6,290 nucleotides of DNA from Nostoc sp. GT001 (GCF_030382115.1 NZ_JAUDRJ010000003.1:3965148-3971437), one strand, 5' to 3'. Numbered from the stretch's first letter, positions 1 through 5,105 are shown. Program-made: numbers and translations. The notes: generated by a model from the sequence alone, not told the origin.

Positions 1-35
1 TCAAAAATGCTGGTATATTCGCATCTGAGCAATGT

Positions 36-143
36 CTACGACGGGCTGTAAGGCTCATGATGCTCGTTAGCCCTAAGACTCGCTAACGATAAGGCAAAGT
101 TGTTGAGCTTGTCTCGATCTTTAAGTATACTACCGTTTCTCAT
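36..143 (-). CDS. Candidate 35-residue small protein, unknown
   Basis: The ATG at 143 follows a GGGAG Shine-Dalgarno-like sequence seven bases upstream and opens a frame of 35 codons ending in TAG. The peptide begins MRNGSILKDRDKLNNFALSL and ends in a His/Glu/Pro-rich tail (RANEHHEPYSPS). It is polar, with no membrane segment or signal peptide, and I do not recognise it. An 8-bp inverted repeat (64-89) lies inside the frame. A frame this short can arise by chance; the ribosome binding site is the only positive argument. It could also be the 5' remnant of a longer gene. Confidence 0.22.
   Translation of the reverse strand: MRNGSILKDRDKLNNFALSLASLRANEHHEPYSPS
64..89. repeat. Inverted repeat, 8-bp arms
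   Basis: TCGTTAGC (64-71) pairs perfectly with GCTAACGA (82-89) around a 10-base loop. No T-run follows on either strand, so it does not look like an intrinsic terminator. It lies inside the candidate mini-ORF on the minus strand. Its function is unknown. Confidence 0.4.
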
Positions 144-238
144 AATTTCTCCCATTTAGCGATGTTCGCAGCATTTTTTTACTTATTTATGTAACTAAAC
201 TTAACAATTTAATTAATCTTTGTGAACTAACGAGCAAA

Positions 239-252
239 TACGGTTTACCGTA
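239..252. repeat. 14-bp near-perfect palindrome, possible operator
   Basis: TACGGT-TT-ACCGTA is a perfect 6-bp inverted repeat with a 2-base centre in an AT-rich setting. The size and symmetry fit a site for a dimeric regulator, but no adjacent gene start shows what it would control. Function is not established. Confidence 0.3.
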
Positions 253-408
253 CTCAAAAAATATGCAGAGATTGGGAGACGCAAATAAAAATCCCCCACT
301 AAGAGTTATTCTGGAGCCTTGGCGGAGCTTTTCTTGCTCCACTCCTGAATTCGGCGTTGCATATATGCGGTTCCTCCTAGCCATTAATAGACTTCTTGGC
401 ATTTGTCG

Positions 409-463
409 GGGAAAAGGGTAAAGAAACTCAAAATCCTTTCCCTTTAACCTTTACCCTTTTCCC
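409..463. repeat. 15-bp perfect inverted repeat in purine/pyrimidine tract
   Basis: The arm GGGAAAAGGGTAAAG (409-423) is perfectly complementary to CTTTACCCTTTTCCC (449-463), with a 25-base loop. The right arm extends leftward into more CCCTTTA-like units (435-450), so the element is a degenerate pyrimidine repeat facing one purine copy. Such CCCTTT-rich tracts are common between genes in filamentous cyanobacteria. There is no clean T-run after either arm, so terminator activity is uncertain. Confidence 0.6.
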
Positions 464-469
464 TAAGAG

Positions 470-489
470 TGCAAAAACATATTTTTGCA
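470..489. repeat. Short AT-rich hairpin
   Basis: TGCAAAAA (470-477) and TTTTTGCA (482-489) are perfect 8-base complements around a CATA loop. It lies just right of the larger inverted repeat. The T-run inside the right arm gives it a weak terminator look, but the stem is AT-rich. Function unknown. Confidence 0.4.
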
Positions 490-529
490 AGAGGTCTAAT
501 GTCCATCATGCGACCAGTGGGGGCGATCA

Positions 530-655
530 CTAGATATTAGGTATGGATGGAACATCTTTGGCAGCAATTTCATTATTACTAATACGGAAAGTATAGTGCA
601 TTAAATAAGCTCGTTCTGAAGGGCGAAATACTGAAGATATATTAATAGCGATGGT
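530..655 (-). pseudogene. Possible C-terminal remnant of an unknown gene
   Basis: A 41-codon open stretch with no proper start (two TGA codons lie directly upstream in frame) ends at TAG, 532-530. It reads with good amino-acid composition, including FRPSERAYLMHYTFRISNN and a tail KDVPSIPNI. A neighbouring frame just upstream also reads plausibly (YDDEPSLLIYLQYF), as expected if a gene were broken by a frameshift near 620-650. I recognise no family. This may be chance; only a protein search could decide. Confidence 0.2.
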
Positions 656-771
656 TCATCATCGTATATATAAACGCCTCTATCCTTTTGTCATTTCTGT
701 GATATCTTACGGTCAGTCTGCTACGCGTAATAGGTTATTAAATTCATCCTATCAGGTGAGTCTAATGGGTG

Positions 772-800
772 AGGTACAACAAACACGAAATATTGTACCT
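772..800. repeat. Inverted repeat upstream of the methyltransferase
   Basis: AGGTACAA (772-779) pairs perfectly with TTGTACCT (793-800) across a 13-base loop, ending 62 bases before the methyltransferase start. It could be a hairpin in the 5' leader or a dyad operator. Nothing else in the sequence distinguishes these options. Confidence 0.35.
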
Positions 801-850
801 TGAGGCTATCAAATAGTTGTTTAGCACCCCAATTTCTCGGCTCAAAAATT

Positions 851-856
851 AGGAAG
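851..856 (+). promoter_or_regulatory. Ribosome binding site of the methyltransferase
   Basis: AGGAAG lies six bases before the ATG at 863. It supports that start over later in-frame Met codons at residues 26 and 27. Confidence 0.65.
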
Positions 857-862
857 TAGATA

Positions 863-1519
863 ATGACTGTAAACCAAATTATTGGAGATTCAAAAAATAA
901 TATTTTTGCAAACCTTGGTAAACATTTTTTTGCCTGGATGATGACTTCAAATAGTAGTAAATATGATAGAATTGTCAGCGATCGCAAACGTTCTCTTTTT
1001 GCTAATCTCCAAGGTAAAGTGTTAGAAATTGGTCCCAGAACAGGCGCTAACTTACCCTACTATCCTAAAGATATCCATTGGATAGGAATCGGGCCAAACT
1101 CACATACGCATTCCTCTCTCCAAAGACAAGCAGAAAAACTGGGTTTAAATATCGACCTCCGCATTGGTAATGCTGAATGGTTAGATGCTGAAGATAACAG
1201 TATAGATACTGTTGTTAGTACATTGGTTTTGTGTTCAGTGCCAAATATAGATTATACATTGCAGGCAATTTTAAGAGTACTTAAACCAGGTGGACGCTTT
1301 TTATTTATTGAACATGTTGCCGCACCTCAAGGAAGTTTATTGCGACAAATCCAAAACACAGTTAGTCCGATTTGGAAAGTGATAGGTGACGGTTGTCATC
1401 CAGATAGAGAAACTTGGATAGCATTAGGAAATGCTGGTTTTAGTAGCATCCATTATGAGCGATTTGATGCGCAATTACCAATTGTTAGTCCTCATATTAT
1501 CGGTGTAGCGACAAAATAA
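863..1519 (+). CDS. Class I SAM-dependent methyltransferase, METTL7/UbiE-like
   Basis: A 218-residue soluble protein with a Rossmann methyltransferase core (about 50-155). Motif I is LEIGPRTGAN (54-63), the second strand is WIGIGPN (73-79), strand 4 is IDTVVSTLVLCSV (114-126), and LKPGGRFLFIEHV (140-152) is motif III. The C-terminal block CHPDRETW plus the ending SPHIIGVATK closely resembles the METTL7-type branch, whose members methylate small molecules; the substrate here cannot be told. Two odd points: the middle glycine of the usual GxGxG loop is Arg59, and the acidic residue that normally binds the SAM ribose after strand 2 is Gly77. Each could come from one or two base changes, so SAM binding may be weakened. 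The frame is otherwise intact and has a good ribosome binding site. It converges on the aldo/keto reductase and has no operon partner. Confidence 0.9.
   Translation: MTVNQIIGDSKNNIFANLGKHFFAWMMTSNSSKYDRIVSDRKRSLFANLQGKVLEIGPRTGANLPYYPKDIHWIGIGPNSHTHSSLQRQAEKLGLNIDLRIGNAEWLDAEDNSIDTVVSTLVLCSVPNIDYTLQAILRVLKPGGRFLFIEHVAAPQGSLLRQIQNTVSPIWKVIGDGCHPDRETWIALGNAGFSSIHYERFDAQLPIVSPHIIGVATK
978..985. repeat. HIP1 octamer
   Basis: GCGATCGC, the highly iterated palindrome of cyanobacterial genomes, inside the methyltransferase gene. Further copies are at 1775-1782 and 3728-3735, far more than chance for 6.3 kb. Confidence 0.9.
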
Positions 1520-1527
1520 AAGTATGA

Positions 1528-1606
1528 ATAAACCCCCGACTAAGGGATTTCCAAGAAATAGTTGGATATTTTTTGATTTGGAAGTCCCTAAAGCCGTGGG
1601 GTTTAT
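1528..1606. terminator. Long imperfect hairpin between convergent genes
   Basis: The left arm (1528-1554) and right arm (1578-1606) match at 24 of 27 aligned positions with two short gaps, around a 23-base loop. Outer arms are ATAAACCCC / GGGGTTTAT and inner arms are GGGATTTCCAA / TTGGAAGTCCC. It starts nine bases after the methyltransferase stop and ends 20 bases before the reductase stop, so a bidirectional terminator is the natural reading. On the minus strand the stem is followed by T-rich sequence (ACTTTTATTTTG); on the plus strand the T-run is poor. The AAAGCCGTGGGG part also recalls hairpins at ends of cyanobacterial IS200/IS605-type elements, so a small non-autonomous element is an alternative. 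Confidence 0.6.
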
Positions 1607-1626
1607 GAGGTTTTCCACCAGAGATT

Positions 1627-2583
1627 TTATGGATTCTCGCGCAGGAAAGTATCAATATCATTTAGTTCTTGCTGATTGAGGCGAAAGTCTCCAGCACCAA
1701 TGATTCCTTCCACCTGCTTAGGATTGCGTCCGCCAACGATCGCCGCAGTCACCGCCGGATTATTTAAAGTCCAAGCGATCGCAACTTCACCTGGGGAGCG
1801 ATCGTGTTGTTTACCAATGTGTTGTAACACCTCAACTAACTTCAGGTTACGAGATAGACGTGGCTCCTGAAATTCACTACTATTTTTGCGCCAATCATCA
1901 TCTGGGAAATTAGCAACCCGCTCAGGTGTCATCTTTCCTGTAAGCAAACCAGATTGCATAGGTGAATACACAATCACACCTATATTATTTTCCAAAGCAA
2001 AAGGCAGAATTTCCTTTTCGACATCACGCTTCACCAGTGAATAAGGCGGTTGCAATGACGTAACTGGTGCAATCTCCTGGATACGTTTCAACTGTTCGAC
2101 ATTGAAATTGGAAACTCCAATATAGCGAACCTTACCCTCATCTTTGAGCTTGGCCAAAGTTGTCCAGCCTTCTTCGATGTCTGAATCAGGGTTAGGCCAG
2201 TGGATTTGGTAGAGGTCGATGGTTTCAATGTTGAGTCGGCGCAGACTGGCTTCAACCTCCCGCCGCACAGAATCCGCTTTGAGACTGCGACTAATTTCGC
2301 CCTTTTCATCCCAGATCATTGAGCATTTAGTGAAAACATAGGGGCGACTAGATCGACCTTTGAGCGCTTTAGCAACAACCTCTTCAGAATGCCCTAAACC
2401 ATAAATAGCTGCGGTGTCAATCCAATTAACGCCAAGATCAAGAGCGCGATTGATCGCAGCGATCGATTCCTGGTCATCTTGCTCTCCCCAACCAAAAGCC
2501 CATCCACCTCCACCAATTGCCCAAGCACCAAAGCCGATTGGGGTAATGTTAAGCTCCGAATTGCCAAGCTGTTTGGTTTGCAT
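1627..2583 (-). CDS. Aldo/keto reductase, IolS-like (AKR11-type)
   Basis: A 318-residue cytosolic NADPH-dependent oxidoreductase of the (beta/alpha)8-barrel aldo/keto reductase superfamily, which reduces aldehydes and ketones to alcohols. The full catalytic tetrad is visible: Asp56 (NWIDTA), Tyr61 (AIYG), Lys86 (FTKC) and His128 (QIHWPNP). Also present are the family signature KVRYIGVSNF (151-160), QPPYSL (178-183) and the C-terminal cofactor segment AIVGGRNPKQVEG (281-293). Overall similarity is closest in my memory to Bacillus IolS/AKR11A; the physiological substrate is unknown. The ATG at 2583 is chosen because GAAGG (2589-2593) sits five bases before it and the protein then starts at the conserved beta-hairpin (TKQLGNSELNITPIGFG). 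An in-frame ATG at 2613 would add ten residues that look non-native. It stands alone, ending at the shared hairpin with the methyltransferase. Confidence 0.93.
   Translation of the reverse strand: MQTKQLGNSELNITPIGFGAWAIGGGGWAFGWGEQDDQESIAAINRALDLGVNWIDTAAIYGLGHSEEVVAKALKGRSSRPYVFTKCSMIWDEKGEISRSLKADSVRREVEASLRRLNIETIDLYQIHWPNPDSDIEEGWTTLAKLKDEGKVRYIGVSNFNVEQLKRIQEIAPVTSLQPPYSLVKRDVEKEILPFALENNIGVIVYSPMQSGLLTGKMTPERVANFPDDDWRKNSSEFQEPRLSRNLKLVEVLQHIGKQHDRSPGEVAIAWTLNNPAVTAAIVGGRNPKQVEGIIGAGDFRLNQQELNDIDTFLRENP
1775..1782. repeat. HIP1 octamer
   Basis: GCGATCGC inside the aldo/keto reductase gene. Confidence 0.9.
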
Positions 2584-2588
2584 ATCTA

Positions 2589-2593
2589 CCTTC
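2589..2593 (-). promoter_or_regulatory. Ribosome binding site deciding the reductase start
   Basis: On the minus strand GAAGG precedes the ATG at 2583 by five bases. It favours this codon over the upstream in-frame ATG at 2613. Confidence 0.6.
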
Positions 2594-2703
2594 TTCAAGA
2601 ATTTCTGAGTCAATTGTTACTTTACGCTGCAAAAATTATCTCAACAGCTATCTGAGGTGTGAATTACTACTGGTGCAAACACGACAGCCAACCACTCTTA
2701 AAA

Positions 2704-2730
2704 TAATTCGTAATTCGTAATTCGTAATTA
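2704..2730. repeat. Short tandem heptamer repeat (STRR type)
   Basis: Three exact tandem copies of TAATTCG (2704-2724) are followed by a partial unit TAATTA. On the other strand the unit reads CGAATTA. Heptanucleotide repeats of this sort are a known feature of heterocystous cyanobacterial genomes. It ends exactly where the short-chain dehydrogenase homology begins, which suggests a role in the deletion that removed that gene's 5' end, or expansion into it. Confidence 0.85.
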
Positions 2731-3057
2731 CCGACTCTGCGGCTAAACAAATCGAGAGCGAATTCGGAAAACTTGATATCCTTCCTTGTGAACAATGCTG
2801 GAATAATAAGTGATGGCGATGCCTACGGCGGTAAACTACGCCTTTTGCCTAGTCAAGTTGATATTGAAACACTACGACATACTTATGAAACGAATGTATT
2901 TGGAGTGTTTGCAGTTACAAAAGCGTTGTTGCCACTTTTAAAGAAATCAAAAGCAGGGCGAATAGTGAATTTATCAAGTGGTTTAGGTTCTCTGACTCAG
3001 AACTCCGATCCAAATTATGAATTCGCTGACCTTAAGCTTCTTGCTTATAACTCATCT
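2730..3057 (+). pseudogene. Short-chain dehydrogenase/reductase remnant
   Basis: A degraded classical SDR, a family of NAD(P)-dependent oxidoreductases normally about 230-250 residues. Only the middle is left. From 2730 the frame reads TDSAAKQIESEFGKLDIL; it then shifts by +1 at a CCTTCCTT duplication (about 2780-2787) and continues as VNNAGI, ETNVFGVFAVTKALLPLL, GRIVNLSSGLGSL and LLAYNSS. Deleting one CCTT restores the expected GKLDILVNNAG. The NNAG motif and catalytic Ser (NLSS) are present. The nucleotide-binding TGxxxGxG end is missing, and homology stops inside the catalytic YxxxK: the residues after YNSS are TKPTEY and a stop at 3078. The left edge abuts the heptamer repeat; the right edge meets the kinase gene tail. 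Translation from a TTG at 2773 would give about 100 residues, but this could not be a working enzyme. Confidence 0.85.
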
Positions 3058-3064
3058 ACGAAAC

Positions 3065-3355
3065 CTACCGAATATTAACCTCTTGAAGGTAATTTACTCC
3101 TTGAAGATATTCAACCTTAGTAACTGAGCTTTTAGGGACGAATAAATTTGTTCTTTTTGCAGAAGCTATCCTTTGATAGTCAGCTACCACGCGTTGTTTT
3201 TGAGTATACTCATTCAATTTGACTTGAGCTTGAGCATAAACTAGAGTATCTTGGGGAATATTTCTAAGAAATTTGACGGCACGATCGAAATCACCAATAG
3301 ATGCTTTTTTATAGGCTTTCTGTAAAAAGTAGGCGCTCTGATCTGCCGCTTGCGA
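3065..3355 (-). pseudogene. Out-of-frame C-terminal continuation of the kinase
   Basis: In the -1 frame relative to the kinase there are 96 sense codons, open from 3355 to a TAG at 3067-3065. They include FLQKAYKKASIGDFDRAVKF and RNIPQDTLVYAQAQVKLNEY. This matches the preceding in-frame repeat LLTKAYERAGEKDFSAALQY / LRQIPQESRAGALVQDKLAEY almost residue for residue, so it is clearly a further unit of the same domain followed by a Lys-rich tail ending VNIR. The frame change needs one base lost (or two gained) between about 3329 and 3355. A joined protein would have about 583 residues. The stop lies at the junction with the dehydrogenase remnant, so the original C-terminus may have been slightly longer. 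It is expressed only if a frameshift occurs or the sequence has an error. Confidence 0.85.
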
Positions 3356-4815
3356 TTATATTCAGCTAACTTGTCTTGAACTAAAGCACCCGCACGACTT
3401 TCTTGAGGAATTTGACGCAGATATTGTAACGCAGCAGAAAAATCTTTTTCACCTGCTCTTTCGTAAGCTTTTGTTAATAAATCTTGCGTTTGTGCTTCAA
3501 TGTTTACAGATGCTTTCTGAACTATTTTATCTGTTTTAGATTGCCAATATAAAATCTTGGGAACTTTCGCAGCAGCATGAAGAACATCTGACCATCTGCT
3601 CTCCTGAAAAGCTAGTTGTGCTATTTCGTATTGCTGTGCAGCTACTTGCCATTGCTCTTGCCACTCTTCGATTGTGGCTTGTGCTTCTGGATAAACATTG
3701 CTGTGGGAAGGAATTGATTTAGCAAGTGCGATCGCTTCTTCTAAATCTCCTGCTTGATATTCTTTTTTTGCTTTAAATAAAGTATCTGTTTCTGAATATG
3801 CAGGTGCAGTATTAACTAAAGAATATACACCAAATCCCATCAATAAAGAATTAGCTGCCAATCCTACTTTCATTCCTGTTAAGAATGGCGATGATTTTCC
3901 AGACGCAGGATTTTTTGCTACTTCTAGGGAAAATTGAGAATCTTCCTCTAATGTTTCTGATAGCAGAGGTTCCCAAATTATTTGTTTGAGTACCCGCAGT
4001 ACTTCACCCGCAGACTGAAAGCGGTCTTGGTGATTATAACGGATCATTTGGCTGAGAACAGCAGCTAAATAATCGTTAACTGGCGTGTTTTGAGAACGCC
4101 AAAAAATTTCATTAGTAGAAGGATCGGTTTTTAATTGTAGTGGTTCTAGCCCTGTTAAAGCTTGGATAGCAATCATACCCAAAGCATAAATATCACTGTT
4201 GGGCTGTGTTTGACCAATAAATTGTTCTGGCGGTATGTATCCCAATGAAGTGACGGGAATTCTATAAATGGGCAATTCTGCACCTATGCCAAAATCGATC
4301 GACTGGATTGAGCCAAAGTCAATCAGAACTAACTTGTTATCAACAGTACGTCTGATCAAGTTTTCCGGTTTGATATCGCAATGGATCACACCTTGAGAGT
4401 GAACAAATTCTAGAATACCTAAGACATCTATCAAAAATTCTACAACTTCGCTTTCACTCCACAGACACCCGAAATGTTGCTCGATGGGCAATTCCGCAGT
4501 CAGCGCATGTCCTTCAATACACTCTTGCACTATATAAAATCGCTCGTTTTCTTCAAAACAGGCGATAAATTCAGGAATTTGGTTATGGCTTCCCAGAAGC
4601 TTGAGGGTTTCAGTTTCAGTCAGAAACAGTAACCTCAACATATCCAAGTAGCCGGATTCGGAGCTGCTAACTTTAATCTGCTTAATAACGCATTTAGGAT
4701 TCTCTGGATAATCTACGTCTACAGCAATGTATGTTTGTCCAAACACCCCTGCACCGAGGCTTTGGACAACTTGGTAACGCCCTTGTAGTAATTTACCGAT
4801 TATGTGGTGGGTCAT
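3241..4815 (-). CDS. Ser/Thr protein kinase with C-terminal repeat domain, frameshifted
   Basis: A 524-residue eukaryotic-type protein kinase as read. Kinase domain about 14-280: glycine loop GAGVFGQTY (21-29), ATP-binding Lys45 (VIKQ), catalytic loop HCDIKPENL (145-153), DFG 166-168, PPEQ (195-198) in place of APE, and a closing DRFQSAGEVL (264-273). Cys146 replaces the Arg of HRD, making it a non-RD kinase. A hydrophobic stretch at about 312-336 could be a single membrane helix. After it come roughly 44-residue alpha-helical TPR-like repeats starting near 346, 398 and 447. The last about 35 residues are out of frame: a further repeat lies in the -1 frame (3355-3065). The ATG at 4815 begins a typical N-terminus (KLLQGRYQVVQSLGAG); its ribosome binding site is weak (AGG three bases upstream). 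The role is probably phosphorylation signalling; the partner is unknown. Confidence 0.92.
   Translation of the reverse strand: MTHHIIGKLLQGRYQVVQSLGAGVFGQTYIAVDVDYPENPKCVIKQIKVSSSESGYLDMLRLLFLTETETLKLLGSHNQIPEFIACFEENERFYIVQECIEGHALTAELPIEQHFGCLWSESEVVEFLIDVLGILEFVHSQGVIHCDIKPENLIRRTVDNKLVLIDFGSIQSIDFGIGAELPIYRIPVTSLGYIPPEQFIGQTQPNSDIYALGMIAIQALTGLEPLQLKTDPSTNEIFWRSQNTPVNDYLAAVLSQMIRYNHQDRFQSAGEVLRVLKQIIWEPLLSETLEEDSQFSLEVAKNPASGKSSPFLTGMKVGLAANSLLMGFGVYSLVNTAPAYSETDTLFKAKKEYQAGDLEEAIALAKSIPSHSNVYPEAQATIEEWQEQWQVAAQQYEIAQLAFQESRWSDVLHAAAKVPKILYWQSKTDKIVQKASVNIEAQTQDLLTKAYERAGEKDFSAALQYLRQIPQESRAGALVQDKLAEYNRKRQIRAPTFYRKPIKKHLLVISIVPSNFLEIFPKIL
3728..3735. repeat. HIP1 octamer
   Basis: GCGATCGC inside the kinase gene, in the part encoding the first C-terminal repeat. 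Confidence 0.9.
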
Positions 4816-4826
4816 GACCTGGTTAC

Positions 4827-4859
4827 TCAGTAAGTCCTTTTATCTAGTTTTTCTGACAT
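4827..4859 (-). CDS. Possible 10-codon leader ORF of the kinase
   Basis: The strongest Shine-Dalgarno match near the kinase, AGGAGGG (4861-4867), precedes not the kinase but an ATG at 4859 that opens MSEKLDKRTY and stops at TGA 4829-4827. The stop is 11 bases before the kinase ATG, close enough for translational coupling. Against it, the spacing from the GGAGG core to this ATG is only two bases, which is too tight for efficient initiation. No in-frame kinase start codon lies at a better distance: that frame has a TAA at about 4842-4840. It is either a leader peptide, a ribosome standby site, or chance. Confidence 0.25.
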   Translation of the reverse strand: MSEKLDKRTY

Positions 4860-5004
4860 TCCCTCCTGTTTCCGGAATACTTTAGAAATAAATAACCAGA
4901 ATTTTGATACTTTAAATACAAGCTAATTTTTTTAAGTATTTTTGCGTAGTAAAAAGCTGATGTGCAGCTAAATTGTATAACACAAAAACGTAAAATTATT
5001 GTAG

Positions 5005-5023
5005 TGCGGGCATCTTGCCCGCA
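5005..5023. repeat. GC-rich REP-like palindrome
   Basis: TGCGGGCA-TCT-TGCCCGCA forms a perfect 8-bp stem with a 3-base loop in AT-rich surroundings, preceded by TAG. GCGGGCAAGATGCCCGC palindromes of this type are scattered between genes in many cyanobacteria, and I recognise the sequence as such. It lies about 190 bases upstream of the kinase start. No T-run follows, so it is more likely a dispersed repeat than a terminator. Confidence 0.8.
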
Positions 5024-5066
5024 TCGCATATACAAATTAAATACGCAACAGCTTATATCAGTGTTA

Positions 5067-5105
5067 CAAAAATAGAGTGGACAAGGTTTCAGTCTTGCTC
5101 ACTCT
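5067..5105 (-). terminator. Intrinsic terminator of the secreted-protein gene
   Basis: Reading on the minus strand, AGAGTGAGCAAG (5105-5094) pairs with CTTGTCCACTCT (5085-5074) at 10 of 12 positions, with an 8-base loop. An ATTTTTGT run (5073-5066) follows directly. It lies 24 bases after the stop of the gene at 5129-5626, the expected place for a rho-independent terminator, and separates that gene from the kinase gene downstream. Confidence 0.75.

Larger units (their letters stand above)
1..862. other. Gene-poor region with inverted repeats
   Basis: No full-length gene can be supported here. The stretch holds a 35-codon candidate mini-ORF (36-143, minus), a possible C-terminal gene remnant (530-655, minus) and at least six inverted repeats (64-89, 239-252, 324-340, 409-463, 470-489, 772-800). 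The hairpin at 324-340 is GGAGC/GCTCC with a 7-base loop, and GGAGC also occurs at 313-317. This density of short palindromes and pyrimidine-rich repeats is typical of cyanobacterial intergenic DNA. The promoter of the methyltransferase at 863 should lie in the right part, but I could not find a convincing -35/-10 pair. Confidence 0.6.

Noticed and set aside
103..114. 12-mer TTGAGCTTGTCT shared in inverted orientation with 5695-5706
   Set aside because: A couple of shared 12-mers are expected by chance in a window of this size when both strands are compared.
187..402. 71-codon minus-strand open frame
   Set aside because: No ribosome binding site, composition of a translated intergenic repeat, and it spans the 239-252 palindrome and the 324-340 hairpin; more likely a chance frame through repeat DNA.
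651..803. 50-codon plus-strand frame starting ATG at 651
   Set aside because: No Shine-Dalgarno sequence, it lies opposite the possible remnant and runs through the 772-800 inverted repeat; no recognisable protein pattern.
721..987. 88-codon minus-strand frame
   Set aside because: Runs antisense into the start of the well-supported methyltransferase gene and has no ribosome binding site.
2704..2730. Tandem repeat as a possible CRISPR array
   Set aside because: Units are 7 bases with no spacers; it is a simple tandem heptamer repeat.
3323..3329. TTTTTAC stretch in the kinase overlap as a slippery site
   Set aside because: In the zero frame it reads T_TTT_TAC; re-pairing of the Tyr tRNA after a -1 slip would be poor, so it is a weaker candidate than A_AAA_AAG at 3310-3304.
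4844..5035. 63-codon minus-strand frame upstream of the kinase
   Set aside because: Its N-terminal part (CGQDARTTI) is just translation of the REP-like palindrome at 5005-5023.
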